Source: Mesorhizobium sp.
GTDB taxonomy: Bacteria > Pseudomonadota > Alphaproteobacteria > Rhizobiales > Rhizobiaceae
NCBI GenBank assembly: GCA_004017535.1
Contig: SAJS01000010.1
Location: forward strand, 1-64,000
Reading direction: 5' to 3'
Length of the DNA stretch: 64,000 nucleotides
Below, one piece after another: positions 34,186-43,777 of this stretch. How positions within the stretch are numbered: the first letter of the stretch is position 1; each line of letters opens with the position of its first letter. Under the pieces are notes generated by a model, which was not told the DNA's origin, made no database searches, and saw nothing but the letters and a program-made list of their open reading frames with translations. The translations under genes and the position numbers were made by a program.

Positions 34186-34865
34186 TGGCCAAGCTCCTTC
34201 GACCAGTTGATGGCGGTGATGTAGATGCCGAGCGGGTTCTTCCGCAGCGTGTCGGCGTCGCGCGGGGACTGCACGACGATGGTGACGATGGCGGACCATC
34301 GCTCGGTGGAAGCGAGCGAGCCGTCCTGATAGCGGCGCTCGATCCAGGCGATGCGGAAGCTTGCCGGGGAGGCGCGGATGACCGACGATACCTCGACGGC
34401 GACCTGCTGCTTGCCGATCCTGGTGAACGGGTCGTTGGCGCGCGCATAGTCGTTGAGCGCGAGCGCGCCGCCCTGCGTCGTGAAATCATAGGCGCGCAGC
34501 CAGTTCTGCCGCAGGATGACCGGATCGGCGGGGATGGACCTCACCTGTTCAATGAGACGGGCGAGGTAGAAAGCGATCTGCGGATCGCTCGGCTGATAAT
34601 CGGCGGTCGCCGGCTCAACGGCCTGCGCTTGGCCGAGCCGGTCGACCTGCACCACCCAGGGTACGATCGAGCCGCTGGCCGATTGCCAGACCAGCGCGCC
34701 GGACACGCCCGCGGCCAGCGCCAGCGAGCCGAAGGCCATGTAGCGCCAGTTGCGGGCCTGCTGGCGGGCGGAGCCGATGCGCTCGTCCCAGACCTGGGCA
34801 GCGCGCTGGTATGGCGTCTCCAGTCGGGGGGATTTTCCGTAGTGCGTTGAGGGTCGCTTGAACAT
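34182..34865 (-). CDS. trbF: TrbF, VirB8-like inner-membrane component
   Basis: The 227-residue protein has a cytoplasmic tail, one TM segment (YMAFGSLALAAGVSGALVW) and a periplasmic VirB8-type domain (NDYARANDPFTRIGKQQVAVEVSSVIRASPASFRIAWIE). It anchors the assembly of the mating channel. It begins two bases after the trbL stop and overlaps trbG. Confidence 0.9.
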   Translation of the reverse strand: MFKRPSTHYGKSPRLETPYQRAAQVWDERIGSARQQARNWRYMAFGSLALAAGVSGALVWQSASGSIVPWVVQVDRLGQAQAVEPATADYQPSDPQIAFYLARLIEQVRSIPADPVILRQNWLRAYDFTTQGGALALNDYARANDPFTRIGKQQVAVEVSSVIRASPASFRIAWIERRYQDGSLASTERWSAIVTIVVQSPRDADTLRKNPLGIYITAINWSKELGQ

Positions 34866-34867
34866 GC

Positions 34868-36232
34868 TCAGTCGCTTTCAGACAGGTTGATCGAGGAGCC
34901 GCCGCCATGGCTGTCGCCACTGCGAACGGCGTGAGCGGCGGCCTGGACGCCATGGGTCATCTGTTGCGATCGCTTCATGCGCTTTGCCCAGGCGGGCTGG
35001 CTTTCGGCCGCACGGGACGCCACGCCAGCAGCGCCGCCGCTGCCTGCGGCATTCCCGCCGATCGTGCCGGCGCTGGATGATCCCCCGGTGATCTCGAAGG
35101 CGGCGCGAGTGCCGGCGCGGTGGCTCTCCTTCGTTGCGCCAGCGGCATGATTGGCCGCGCGCTTTAGAGGCGAGACGACCGCCTCAGCACCGGCGGCAGC
35201 GACGCCACGCAATCCGGCTGCCATGCCGGAGAAGCCGGACTCTCCGGCCGCGCCGAGCTGGTAGGCAGTGAATGCCCCGCCCGCGGCCGCGGCGCCACCA
35301 CGCGCCGCCGCGCCAGCGGCGCTTGAGAGGGCTGCCCCGCCCGCCGCTGCGGCGCCGCCGGCCGCAGTCCCTGCCGCGATCATGCCGCCGGCGGCGAGGC
35401 CCGCGCCGACTGCCGCGCCGGCGCCGAGCTGCGGTCCGCCAGAGACAAGACCGTTGGCGATGCCCGGGCCGAATATGCCGAGACCAAGCAGCGACAGCGC
35501 GGCGAGCACGATCGCCATGGCGTCGTCGATCGACGGCGTGTTGCCATTGAACCCCGAAGTGAATTCGGAAAAGAGCGTCGAGCCGATGCCGATGACCACC
35601 GCGAGCACCAGAACCTTGATGCCGGAGGCGATGACGTTGCCGAGCACGCGCTCGGCCATGAAGGCGGATTTGCCGAACAGACCGAACGGGATCAGCACAA
35701 AACCGGCAAGTGTCGTCAGCTTGAACTCGATCAGCGTGACGAAAAGCTGCACCGCGAGGATGAAGAAGGCGAGCAGCACCAGCGCCCAGGCGAAGAACAT
35801 GCAGGCGATCTGGATGAAATTCTCGAAGAAGGACCAGTAGCCCATCAGATCGGAGATCGAGTCCAGCAGCGGCCGACCGGCATCGAGCCCGGTCTGCGCC
35901 ACCTTGCCCGGGCGCATCAGATCGCCGACGGCAAAACCGGTGCCCGACGCCTTCAGGCCAAGCCCCGCGAAGCTTTCGAAGACGATGCGGGCGAGGTTGT
36001 TCCAGTTGGAGATGAGATAGGCGAAGACGCCGACGAACAGCGTCTTCTTGACGAGGCGCGCCAGGATGTCGTCATCGGCGCCCCAGGACCAGAAGAGCGC
36101 CGCGAGCGTCACGTCGATGACGATCAGGGTTGAGGCGATGAAGCCCACCTCACCGCCAAGCAGGCCGAAGCCGCCGTCGATGTATCGCGTGAAGACTTCG
36201 AGGAAATGGTCGATGACGCCGGTGCCGCCCAT
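34868..36232 (-). CDS. trbL: TrbL, VirB6-like polytopic membrane protein
   Basis: The 454-residue protein has several TM segments in its first 250 residues (for example FIASTLIVIDVTLAALFWSW, FFAWALVLLAFFILAVQLFV) and an alanine- and glycine-rich C-terminal half (low complexity). This is the layout of TrbL, the membrane channel component. The start at 36232 (MGGTGVIDHFLEVF) is two bases from the trbK stop; the longer frame upstream is trbK in another frame. Confidence 0.88.
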   Translation of the reverse strand: MGGTGVIDHFLEVFTRYIDGGFGLLGGEVGFIASTLIVIDVTLAALFWSWGADDDILARLVKKTLFVGVFAYLISNWNNLARIVFESFAGLGLKASGTGFAVGDLMRPGKVAQTGLDAGRPLLDSISDLMGYWSFFENFIQIACMFFAWALVLLAFFILAVQLFVTLIEFKLTTLAGFVLIPFGLFGKSAFMAERVLGNVIASGIKVLVLAVVIGIGSTLFSEFTSGFNGNTPSIDDAMAIVLAALSLLGLGIFGPGIANGLVSGGPQLGAGAAVGAGLAAGGMIAAGTAAGGAAAAGGAALSSAAGAAARGGAAAAGGAFTAYQLGAAGESGFSGMAAGLRGVAAAGAEAVVSPLKRAANHAAGATKESHRAGTRAAFEITGGSSSAGTIGGNAAGSGGAAGVASRAAESQPAWAKRMKRSQQMTHGVQAAAHAVRSGDSHGGGSSINLSESD

Positions 36233-36234
36233 TG

Positions 36235-36630
36235 TCAGCGAACCTTTGGCCCGGAGGGCGCCGCCTGCATTGGCGCGACGCTCGGCCCCTGCCCTTTCTT
36301 CCGGTCCGGATCGGCCGATGCCGGTACGTTCGGGAATAGCGTTGCCGGCTGAGCGCGAGCGGGCGTGATGGCCCCTTCCCGCTGGCGCAGAAACCGGCGC
36401 CGGCTTTCGGCCCACGCCCTCAGACAGCCGGGATCGCGGGGGCCGGTCTCGCCGATCCCTGAGCAGCGCAGCAATTCGGCCGCGAGCGGATCTCGTGATG
36501 CGATGGTACGGTCGCGTAGCGCGAGGGGCTCGGACTGCCTGTGGGCGCTCCTCGTTGCAATCAAGGCCGCCGCGACAGAGGTTGCAACGAAAACCACCGC
36601 AGCGAGGCGGGCGAATATCCTGGTGTCCAT
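36235..36630 (-). CDS. trbK: TrbK-alt, putative entry-exclusion protein
   Basis: This 131-residue protein has one N-terminal hydrophobic anchor (FARLAAVVFVATSVAAALIA) followed by a short domain with the two cysteines of the TrbK-alt family (LLRCSGIG and PGCLRAWAESRRRFL). It sits in the usual place between trbJ and trbL and is thought to block redundant entry of an identical element. Gaps are eight and two bases. Confidence 0.85.
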   Translation of the reverse strand: MDTRIFARLAAVVFVATSVAAALIATRSAHRQSEPLALRDRTIASRDPLAAELLRCSGIGETGPRDPGCLRAWAESRRRFLRQREGAITPARAQPATLFPNVPASADPDRKKGQGPSVAPMQAAPSGPKVR

Positions 36631-36638
36631 CGCAGGCC

Positions 36639-37397
36639 TCAGTTCTTGCCGTAAAACATCTGCGCGTTGCCGGGCTGATAACCCGCGCCCTGCGTCAGGA
36701 AACGACGGCGCTGCTCCCTGCCCTGGTCGGCGGCCGTGGCCTGCTCGGCGGCCTGCAACGCCTGCGCCCGGCCGTTGGCGGCGACCACCGCGGTGAGATC
36801 GGCAAGTTGCTGCGCCTGCAGTGCGAGGAGCTGGTTGCCGGCCTGCGTTGCCTGGAGCGCGCCCGTCGCGCCCTGGCTTTGGCCGACCAGCGCCGACATT
36901 GCTGAGCGATTGGCGTCGATATTGCCGACGACGCCGGCCTGCACGCGCATGGCGTCCTGAAGGCCACCGACCGTGTTTTGCCAGCGCGAGCGCGCGTCGC
37001 TGACGAGTTGCTGATCCGACGCCGATAGAGCGACCGCGCCGTATTTCTGCTGAAAGGCCTGATCGATCTGCTGGACGTCATAGGCAATGTTATGCGCCTG
37101 GCCGAGCAACTGCTGGGTGCGCTGCACCGACTGCTGGAGTTGCTGCAGCGATGAGAACGGCAGGCTGGCGAGATTGCGAGCCTGGTTGATCAGCATCTGC
37201 GCCTGGTTCTGAAGCGACGTGATCTGGTTGGTGATCTGCTGAAGCGAGCGCGCCGCCGTCAGGACGTTCTGTGAATAGTTGGAGGGATCGAAAACGATGA
37301 AGGCGTGCGCCGGGACCGCCGCCATCGGCACGAGGCTGACGGGAGCGAGAGCCAGTGCGGCGGCGAAGCGCATGGCAACGGAACGATGCACTTTCAT
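36639..37397 (-). CDS. trbJ: TrbJ, VirB5-like secreted protein
   Basis: The 252-residue protein has a signal peptide (AMRFAAALALAPVSLVPMAAVPAHA) and a long helical, glutamine-rich domain (VLTAARSLQQITNQITSLQNQAQMLINQ) as in TrbJ/VirB5 pilus-associated proteins. AAGGAGAAG precedes ATG 37397, which overlaps the trbE stop by four bases. Confidence 0.9.
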   Translation of the reverse strand: MKVHRSVAMRFAAALALAPVSLVPMAAVPAHAFIVFDPSNYSQNVLTAARSLQQITNQITSLQNQAQMLINQARNLASLPFSSLQQLQQSVQRTQQLLGQAHNIAYDVQQIDQAFQQKYGAVALSASDQQLVSDARSRWQNTVGGLQDAMRVQAGVVGNIDANRSAMSALVGQSQGATGALQATQAGNQLLALQAQQLADLTAVVAANGRAQALQAAEQATAADQGREQRRRFLTQGAGYQPGNAQMFYGKN

Positions 37398-39892
37398 GAG
37401 GACTTCTCCTTGCTGCTGAAGGCGGGGCTGGTGAAGGCGGGGCTGGTTAATGCTGGGCCCGCGGCGGCGGAACTGGCCAGGCTGGGGACGAGCTCGGCAG
37501 CCCAGCCGAGGCCGCGATGGCTGAGCCAGGCCGCGAGGAAGGCGTCGCGGCCGTGCTCGGAGACGATGTGGGCGATCGCGGCCTGATCGGTTCTTGCGGA
37601 TGCGGCGCAGAGGGAGAGGCCGACATCCGACAGTCCGAGCTCGAACAGCCGGTTTCCACGGCGCGACTGGCAGTAGTAATCACGCTTGGGCATTGCCCGC
37701 GCGAGGATCTCGATCTGCCTATCGTTGAGGCCGAAGCGGCGGTATATCGCGGTGATCTGCGGCTCGATGGCGCGCTCGTTCGGCAGAAGAATCCGGGTCA
37801 GGCAGCTCTCGATGATCGCCGGCGCGATCGACGAGCCATCGATGTCGCTGAGCGACTGCGTTGCGAAGACGACGCTGGCATTTTTCTTGCGCAGCGTCTT
37901 CAGCCATTCCCGCAGCTGGCCGGCAAAACCCTCATTGTCCAGCGCAAGCCAGCCTTCGTCGATGATGAGCAGGGCTGGTGAGCCGTCAAGGCGTTGCTCG
38001 ATGCGGTGGAAGAGATAGGAAAGGACCGCCGGCGCGGCGCCTGTTCCGATCAGCCCTTCGGTCTCGTATGCCTGGACCCGGGCGGAGCCGAGCCGTTCGC
38101 GCTCGGCATCGAGCAACCGGCCGTGGGAACCGCCGACACAGTAGGGACGGAGCGCCTGCTTGAGGTCGTTCGATTGCAGCAGCACGACGAGACCGGTGAT
38201 CGTGCGCTCCCCGACAGGCGCGGAGGCCAGCGAGGTGAGCGCCGTCCAGACATGCTCCTTCACCTCGGGCGTGATCGCCACACCCTCGCGGGTGAGAAGC
38301 GCCACGATCCAGTCTGCCGCCCAGGCACGCTCTGGAACATCGTGGATGCGAGCGAAAGGCTGCAGGCTGACGCTGTCGGTCGCCCCTTCGCTGAGATCGC
38401 CGCCGAGATCGTGCCAGTCGCCGCCCATGGCGAGCGCCGCCGCGCGGATCGAGCCGCCGAAATCGAAGGCGAAGACCTGCGAGCCGGCATAGCGGCGGAA
38501 CTGCAGGGCCATCAGCGCCAGGAGCACGGACTTGCCGGCGCCCGTCGGCCCGACGACCAGCGTGTGGCCGACGTCGCCGACGTGAAGGGAAAACCGGAAC
38601 GGGGTCGAGCCTTCGGTCTTGCCGAACAGCAGGGGAGGCGCTGCCAGATGCTCGTCCCGTTCCGGCCCCGCCCACACCGCGGACAGCGGAATGATGTGGG
38701 CGAGATTGAGAGTGGAGATTGGTGGTTGACGGACATTCGCGTAAACGTGGCCCGGCAGGCTGCCGAGCCAGGCGTCGACGGCGTTGATGGTTTCGATGAT
38801 CGCGGTGAAGTCCCGTCCCTGGATGACCTTCTCAACCAGGCGCAGTTTTTCATCGGCGGCGGCCGCATCATCGTCGCACACGGTCACCGTGGCGGTGACG
38901 TAGGCCATGCCGGCATAGTCGGCGCCGAGTTCCTGCAGCGCCAGGTCGGCATCGGCGGCCTTGTTGGCGGCATCGGTGTCGACAAGGACGGATGCCTCGT
39001 TGGTCATCACCTCCTTCAGGATCGCGGCAATGGACTTGCGCTTAGCGAACCACTGACGCCGGATTTTGGTGAGGAGCCTGGTCGCATCCGTCTTGTCGAG
39101 CAGGATCGCGCGCGTCGACCACCGGTACGGGAAGGCCAGCCGGTTTAGTTCGTCGAGCAAACCAAGCGTCGTCGCGGTGGGAAAGCCGGTGATTGTCAGA
39201 ATACGCAGATGCAATGCGCCCAGCCGCGGCTCGAGGCCGCCGGTGAGCGGCTGGTCGGCAAGCACCGCGTCGAGATACATAGGCGTCTCTGGAACGCGCA
39301 CACGATGGCGATTGGTCGAGACACAGCCATGCAGATAAGTCAGCGTCTCGGCGTCATCGAGCCAGCGGCATTCCGGCATGAAGGCTTCGATGAGGCGAAG
39401 AACACGATCGCTGCGGTCCGCGAAGCCGGTCAGGGCTTCATGGGCGTCAAGCCCCTTCTTCTGGCGCCCTTCGTATAGCCAGCTCTCCGCACGTGCCGCG
39501 TCCTCGGGGGGCGCAAGGTAGGTGAAGGTCAGGAAGTAGCTCGACTCGAAATGCGCGCCGATCTCCTCAAAGCCCGCCTTGCGCTCGGCGTCGACCAGCG
39601 CGGAGGCCGCATCCGGAAAATTGCTATCTGGATAGCGGGTCGACGGGTGACGTTGCGCCTCGGCGAAGATTGCCCAGCCGGAACCGAGGCGGCGCAAGGC
39701 ATTGTTGATCCGGCCGGCCACCGCGACGAGTTCGGCGGGGACGGCGCTGTCGAGATCGGGACCGCGAAAACGCGCGGTCCGCTGGAAGCTGCCGTCCTTG
39801 TTGAGGACAATGCCTTCTCCGACCAGGGCCGCCCAAGGCAGGAAGTCGGCAAGCCGGCTGTTTCGATTTTGGTATTCCGCAAGGTTCATCAT
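37394..39892 (-). CDS. trbE: TrbE, VirB4-like ATPase
   Basis: The 832-residue protein matches VirB4/CagE ATPases, with Walker A GPTGAGKS at 448-455, Walker B LLIIDEGWLAL and the preceding AFDFGGSIRAAALAMGGDW block. It powers assembly of the mating apparatus at the inner membrane. Two adjacent ATGs mark the start. It follows trbD by 12 bases and overlaps trbJ by four. Confidence 0.92.
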   Translation of the reverse strand: MMNLAEYQNRNSRLADFLPWAALVGEGIVLNKDGSFQRTARFRGPDLDSAVPAELVAVAGRINNALRRLGSGWAIFAEAQRHPSTRYPDSNFPDAASALVDAERKAGFEEIGAHFESSYFLTFTYLAPPEDAARAESWLYEGRQKKGLDAHEALTGFADRSDRVLRLIEAFMPECRWLDDAETLTYLHGCVSTNRHRVRVPETPMYLDAVLADQPLTGGLEPRLGALHLRILTITGFPTATTLGLLDELNRLAFPYRWSTRAILLDKTDATRLLTKIRRQWFAKRKSIAAILKEVMTNEASVLVDTDAANKAADADLALQELGADYAGMAYVTATVTVCDDDAAAADEKLRLVEKVIQGRDFTAIIETINAVDAWLGSLPGHVYANVRQPPISTLNLAHIIPLSAVWAGPERDEHLAAPPLLFGKTEGSTPFRFSLHVGDVGHTLVVGPTGAGKSVLLALMALQFRRYAGSQVFAFDFGGSIRAAALAMGGDWHDLGGDLSEGATDSVSLQPFARIHDVPERAWAADWIVALLTREGVAITPEVKEHVWTALTSLASAPVGERTITGLVVLLQSNDLKQALRPYCVGGSHGRLLDAERERLGSARVQAYETEGLIGTGAAPAVLSYLFHRIEQRLDGSPALLIIDEGWLALDNEGFAGQLREWLKTLRKKNASVVFATQSLSDIDGSSIAPAIIESCLTRILLPNERAIEPQITAIYRRFGLNDRQIEILARAMPKRDYYCQSRRGNRLFELGLSDVGLSLCAASARTDQAAIAHIVSEHGRDAFLAAWLSHRGLGWAAELVPSLASSAAAGPALTSPAFTSPAFSSKEKSS

Positions 39893-39904
39893 CGGGGCGA
39901 CCCT

Positions 39905-40201
39905 TCAAACGGTGAGATGCGCCGGGATGCGCAGATGTCGGCGCACGACATCGACGAAGAGCGGGTCGCGCCTGGCAGCCCATGCGGCGGCAAGATGGCC
40001 GATCGCCCAGATCGCGATTCCGGCAAGCCAAAGCCGCAGCCCCAACCCGACGGCTCCGGCGAGCGTCCCGTTCATGATGGCAATGGCGCGCGGCGCGCCG
40101 CCGAGGAGGATCGGCTCGGTCAGGGCGCGATGAACAGGGACCGCGTATCCCGGTACTGCATCCTCCGGGATCGACCCGCTTAGCTGGACAGTGTTCGCCA
40201 T
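39905..40201 (-). CDS. trbD: TrbD, VirB3-like membrane protein
   Basis: The 98-residue protein has a VirB3-type N-terminus (YAVPVHRALTEPILLGGAPR) and a hydrophobic hairpin (MNGTLAGAVGLGLRLWLAGIAIWAIGHLAAAW). ATG 40201 overlaps the trbC stop codon; the longer frame upstream is trbC in another frame. Confidence 0.9.
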   Translation of the reverse strand: MANTVQLSGSIPEDAVPGYAVPVHRALTEPILLGGAPRAIAIMNGTLAGAVGLGLRLWLAGIAIWAIGHLAAAWAARRDPLFVDVVRRHLRIPAHLTV

Positions 40202-40530
40202 CAGACCAGCGCTCCGCCGGAAAACGAGAAGAAGGACAGGAAGAAGCTCGAGGCCGCGAAGGCGATCGAGAGGCCGAACACGATCTGGATGAGCCGGCGG
40301 AATCCGCCCGAGGTATCGCCGAAGGCGAGTGTCAGGCCGGTGACGATGATGATGATCACAGCCATGATCTTGGCGACCGGGCCCTCGACCGACTGCAATA
40401 TCTGTTGCAGCGGATGTTCCCACGGCATTGAAGACCCGGAGGCAAAAGCGGGGGCGGCCGCCACCAGCGGAAGCGTTGCGGCCGAAATGGCCATGGCGAG
40501 ACGGCTTGCGAGGCGCAGGCGTTGGATCAC
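40201..40530 (-). CDS. trbC: TrbC, VirB2-like pilin subunit
   Basis: The 109-residue pilin has a signal sequence (LAMAISAATLPLVAAAPAFA) and two TM segments (AKIMAVIIIIVTGLTLAFG, LIQIVFGLSIAFAASSFFLSFFSFSGG). It starts at GTG 40530, overlapping the trbB stop. It forms the conjugative pilus; in this family the mature subunit can be cyclised by the TraF peptidase, which is encoded at 49413-49958. Confidence 0.9.
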   Translation of the reverse strand: MIQRLRLASRLAMAISAATLPLVAAAPAFASGSSMPWEHPLQQILQSVEGPVAKIMAVIIIIVTGLTLAFGDTSGGFRRLIQIVFGLSIAFAASSFFLSFFSFSGGALV

Positions 40531-41543
40531 GGACGTACTCCTTCTGGGTCTTGGATGAGCGCAGTTTGCGTGCCGGTGCCCTCGAGGACAGCCGGGACGA
40601 CGCGGTAGTCGCCGTCCGGGCCGAGGCCCTCGATCCGGGCGATTTCGGTCAGGCGCCGCGCCGAGCCACGGCCGGAAAGGACGGCAACGAGGTGGATCGT
40701 CTCGGCGATCAGCGCGCGCGGCACTGTGACGACCGCTTCCTGGATGAGCTGCTCCATGCGTCGCAGCGCGCCAAGGGCGCTTCCGGCGTGGATCGTGCCG
40801 AGGCCCCCCGGGTGCCCCGTGCCCCAGGCCTTGAGCAGTTCGAGGGCCTCGGCTCCGCGCACCTCGCCGACCGGAATGCGATCGGGGCGCAGGCGCAGCG
40901 ATGAGCGGACGAGATCGGAGAGCGATGCGACGCCGTCCTTCGTGCGCATCGCCACGAGATTGCGCGCGGCGCACTGCAGTTCCCGCGTATCCTCGATAAT
41001 GACGACACGATCGTCGGTCTTGGCCACTTCAGCCAGCAGCGCGTTGACCAGCGTTGTCTTGCCGGTGGACGTGCCGCCGGCGACCAGGATGTTGGCGCGG
41101 GCGGCGACGCTCTGGCGCAGCACGTCTGCCTGGGGCGCCGACACGATCCCGGCCGCCACATAGTCGTCGAGTGTAAAGATGGCGACGGCCGGCTTGCGGA
41201 TAGCGAAGGCCGGCGCCGCCACCACCGGCGGAAGCAGCCCCTCGAACCGCTCCCCTGTCTCGGGCAGCTCGGCGGATACGCGCGGAGCGTAAGCGTGCAC
41301 CTCGGCGCTTACGTGGTGCGCAACCAGGCGGATTATGCGTTCGCCGTCGGCCGCCGAAAGACGCTCGCCGCTGTCGGCGAGGCCCTCGGACAGGCGATCG
41401 ATCCAAAGCCGCCCATCCGGGTTCAGCATCACCTCGACGATGCCCGCGTCGTCGAGATAGCGGGCGATCGCAGGTCCGAGCGCTGTTCGCAGCATGCGCG
41501 CGCCGCGCGCAAGTCCTTCCGAATTGTGAGGCGAAGCTGTCAT
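40527..41543 (-). CDS. trbB: TrbB, VirB11-like secretion ATPase
   Basis: The 338-residue hexameric ATPase has Walker A GGTSTGKT at 156-163, the Asp box [12 protein letters not shown], and the His box [27 protein letters not shown] take ATG 41543 (MTASPHN) because the following [17 protein letters not shown] matches the usual family N-terminus; ATG 41570 is possible. It is the first gene of the leftward trb operon, whose promoter lies in the 41544-41914 gap. Confidence 0.9.
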   Translation of the reverse strand: MTASPHNSEGLARGARMLRTALGPAIARYLDDAGIVEVMLNPDGRLWIDRLSEGLADSGERLSAADGERIIRLVAHHVSAEVHAYAPRVSAELPETGERFEGLLPPVVAAPAFAIRKPAVAIFTLDDYVAAGIVSAPQADVLRQSVAARANILVAGGTSTGKTTLVNALLAEVAKTDDRVVIIEDTRELQCAARNLVAMRTKDGVASLSDLVRSSLRLRPDRIPVGEVRGAEALELLKAWGTGHPGGLGTIHAGSALGALRRMEQLIQEAVVTVPRALIAETIHLVAVLSGRGSARRLTEIARIEGLGPDGDYRVVPAVLEGTGTQTALIQDPEGVRP

Positions 41544-41790
41544 GCCGGTCCCCATTCGATCCGGGGACATGGATTGGCCCCGGGACGGGGATGATTAAAA
41601 GGACCCGATCTCGGCCGGATTCAACAGCTATGTCAGGGCGTAGTAGCCTGGCGTGCAATGACAGGCGATTGGCGGTGCCGTTGGGCGGCGAGGGCTGTCG
41701 ATGTCCCCTGCAAAACGGCGTGGTAGATTAAGCGCTTGCGATTCTTGCGGTCCCTTTGCCGCGCTTCGACCCTACCTTGCCGACGAGATG

Positions 41791-41901
41791 TGATATGTTA
41801 TGATATATCAAGCCAACCGGTTGATATGGTTTTATCGCGGTTTTTCCTCGCCTGCCTTGCGTTCGATATGTTTTAGCATATAATGGATGGGAGGTGATAT
41901 G
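41791..41901. promoter_or_regulatory. candidate hipB operator and promoter region
   Basis: The roughly 370-base gap between trbB and hipB holds several GATATG hexamers (41823, 41865, 41896) and the dyad TGATAT...ATATCA at 41791-41810. These sit in AT-rich sequence just before the antitoxin gene and are the most likely HipB operators, also positioned to affect trbB on the other strand. A strong GGGAGGTGAT ribosome site leads to a 20-codon frame from ATG 41899 that overlaps the hipB start; this leader could couple or attenuate hipB translation. Confidence 0.45.
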
Positions 41902-41914
41902 CAGAGACAGATCG

Positions 41915-42493
41915 ATGATCTATTCCACCGAAGGCATCCTGCAGACCTTGCGAAGCGCCCGTGAGCAGAGCGGGCTGAGCCAGCGCGACCTCAGCGCGCG
42001 CATCGGCGTTCCGCAAAGCCACATCTCGAAAATCGAAAGCGGGGCAACCGATCTCAGGCTATCGAGCCTGATCGAACTGGCGCGCGCGCTCGATCACGAA
42101 CTGGTTCTGGTGCCGCGCAAGGCGCTCGCCGCGGTCGAGGCCATCGTCAGCAACGCGACGCTGGGTGGCGAGAATCGCCGGCGCTCCGCGGCATTCAATC
42201 GCGCCGAGGCGGCACTTGCAAAGTTGCGCCGCGACAACGGCGACGCTTTCGACTTCACGCGACTTGACCAGACGTTGCGCGAACTTGCGAACTTCAGGCT
42301 GAGCAATGCCGATCTCGATACGCTCAGCGCCGTCACCGACAGGCTGATGAAGCTCCCGGCTGGCCCTGGCGCGCTTCCCGCCATCGAACGGGCATCGAAG
42401 ACGCTCAGGGCACTGCGCAACCGAATTGCCCATGCAACGCCCGAAGCGCCGCGACCTGCCTACGCGCTCGACGACGAGGACGACGATGCCTGA
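41915..42493 (+). CDS. hipB: HipB-like XRE antitoxin
   Basis: The 192-residue protein opens with an XRE HTH (IYSTEGILQTLRSAREQSGLSQRDLSARIGVPQSHISKIESG), followed by an extended helical tail that is longer than classical HipB (about 90 residues). It should bind and neutralise HipA and autoregulate the pair. Start ATG 41915 agrees with the HTH; GTG 41894 in the same frame lies in the ribosome binding site of the leader. It overlaps hipA by eight bases. Confidence 0.85.
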   Translation: MIYSTEGILQTLRSAREQSGLSQRDLSARIGVPQSHISKIESGATDLRLSSLIELARALDHELVLVPRKALAAVEAIVSNATLGGENRRRSAAFNRAEAALAKLRRDNGDAFDFTRLDQTLRELANFRLSNADLDTLSAVTDRLMKLPAGPGALPAIERASKTLRALRNRIAHATPEAPRPAYALDDEDDDA

Positions 42494-43718
42494 GGTTTCG
42501 GTCCTCGATGTCCGCCTTTATGGCGAGAAGATCGCTACGCTGTCGCTCATCCCGGGCGAGCGCACGCTGTTCGCCTTCGACAAGCCCTATATCGACAATC
42601 CCGAACGGCCGACGCTCAGCCTGTCGTTTGAGGATCAGTACGGGCAGCTCCTGACTGACTTCAGGCCGGTCAGCGTCAGGGTGCCGCCCTTCTTCGCCAA
42701 TCTGCTGCCGGAAGGGCCGCTCCGGACCTACCTTGCCGAACGGGCGGGGGTGAGCGACCGGCGCGAGTTCTTTCTGCTGTGGGTTCTGGGTCGCGATTTG
42801 CCCGGCGCGCTGACGATTGCCCCGGCGGACGGAGAGGCATGGCCCGACCTGAACGACGAGGACAACGAGGAAGCGCGCCGGAAGCGCCGGACCAACACCC
42901 TGCGATTTTCCCTCGCGGGCGTGCAGCTGAAATTCTCTGCGGTGAAGAATCCCGGAAAGGGTGGCGGGCTCACGATTCCCGCGGATGGGGTCGGCGGATC
43001 ATGGATCGTCAAGCTTCCTTCCCAGCTCTATGACGGCGTGCCCGAGAATGAATTCTCGATGATGAGCCTTGCAGCCAGGCTCGGCATGGACGTGCCTGAG
43101 CTCCAGTTGCTCGACATCGACGCGATCGACGGCCTCCCCGAGGGGATGCGGACCTTGAAGGGACAGGCGCTGGCTGTGAGGCGTTTCGACCGCGGCGACG
43201 ACGGCCCGGTGCACATCGAGGATTTCGCACAGGTGTTCGGCGTCTGGCCGGAGGACAAATACAAGCGCGGCAGCGCCCGCGCTATCGCGACCGTGCTCGG
43301 CGTCGAGGCCGGCGACGAGGGCGTGCGCGAGTTCATCCGCAGGCTCGTCTTCAACACGCTGATCGGCAATGCCGACATGCACCTCAAGAACTGGTCGGTG
43401 ATCTATCGCGACCGGCGCACCGCCACGCTTGCACCGGCCTATGATTTCGTGTCCACGATCGCCTATATCGACGATGAGTTCGCCGCGATTAAATATGCCC
43501 GCACCAAGCGCATGCGCGACTTTTCGCTGGACGAGCTTCGCTATCTGGCCGCGAAGGCGCATCTGCCTGAGAAGCCGGTCGTCGATACGGCGCGCGAAAC
43601 CGTGACGCGCTTCCGCGACGAATGGCCCGAGGCGAAAAAGACGCTTCCGATCGCGTCAGCCGTCGCCAGGGCAATCGACGCCCACCTCAAAAACCTCGCG
43701 CTTGTCTTGGTGGCTTAA
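42486..43718 (+). CDS. hipA: HipA-like serine/threonine kinase toxin
   Basis: The 410-residue kinase has the HipA N-terminal domain (LPPEG-like block NLLPEGPLRTYLAERAG), the autophosphorylation loop (FSLAGVQLKFS, about 141-151), the catalytic GNADMHLKN at 294-302 and the metal Asp320 in APAYDFV. HipA kinases phosphorylate glutamyl-tRNA synthetase and cause growth arrest. It overlaps hipB and sits, in reverse direction, between trbB and the CopG/traG group, so it may stabilise the element. Confidence 0.9.
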   Translation: MPEVSVLDVRLYGEKIATLSLIPGERTLFAFDKPYIDNPERPTLSLSFEDQYGQLLTDFRPVSVRVPPFFANLLPEGPLRTYLAERAGVSDRREFFLLWVLGRDLPGALTIAPADGEAWPDLNDEDNEEARRKRRTNTLRFSLAGVQLKFSAVKNPGKGGGLTIPADGVGGSWIVKLPSQLYDGVPENEFSMMSLAARLGMDVPELQLLDIDAIDGLPEGMRTLKGQALAVRRFDRGDDGPVHIEDFAQVFGVWPEDKYKRGSARAIATVLGVEAGDEGVREFIRRLVFNTLIGNADMHLKNWSVIYRDRRTATLAPAYDFVSTIAYIDDEFAAIKYARTKRMRDFSLDELRYLAAKAHLPEKPVVDTARETVTRFRDEWPEAKKTLPIASAVARAIDAHLKNLALVLVA

Positions 43719-43777
43719 CACTTGGCTTGCAGCCGAGTCCGCGGCCCCGCCCTGGCCGAGGTCTTGCTGTCCAATTG

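Noticed and set aside
37994-39148. 384-residue plus-strand frame opposite trbE
   Set aside because: Antisense of the VirB4-like ATPase; no start signals or family features.
43721-43737. CTTGGCT-TGC-AGCCGAG stem between hipA and the CopG gene as a terminator
   Set aside because: Stem is short with one G-T pair and has no T-run; too weak to call.
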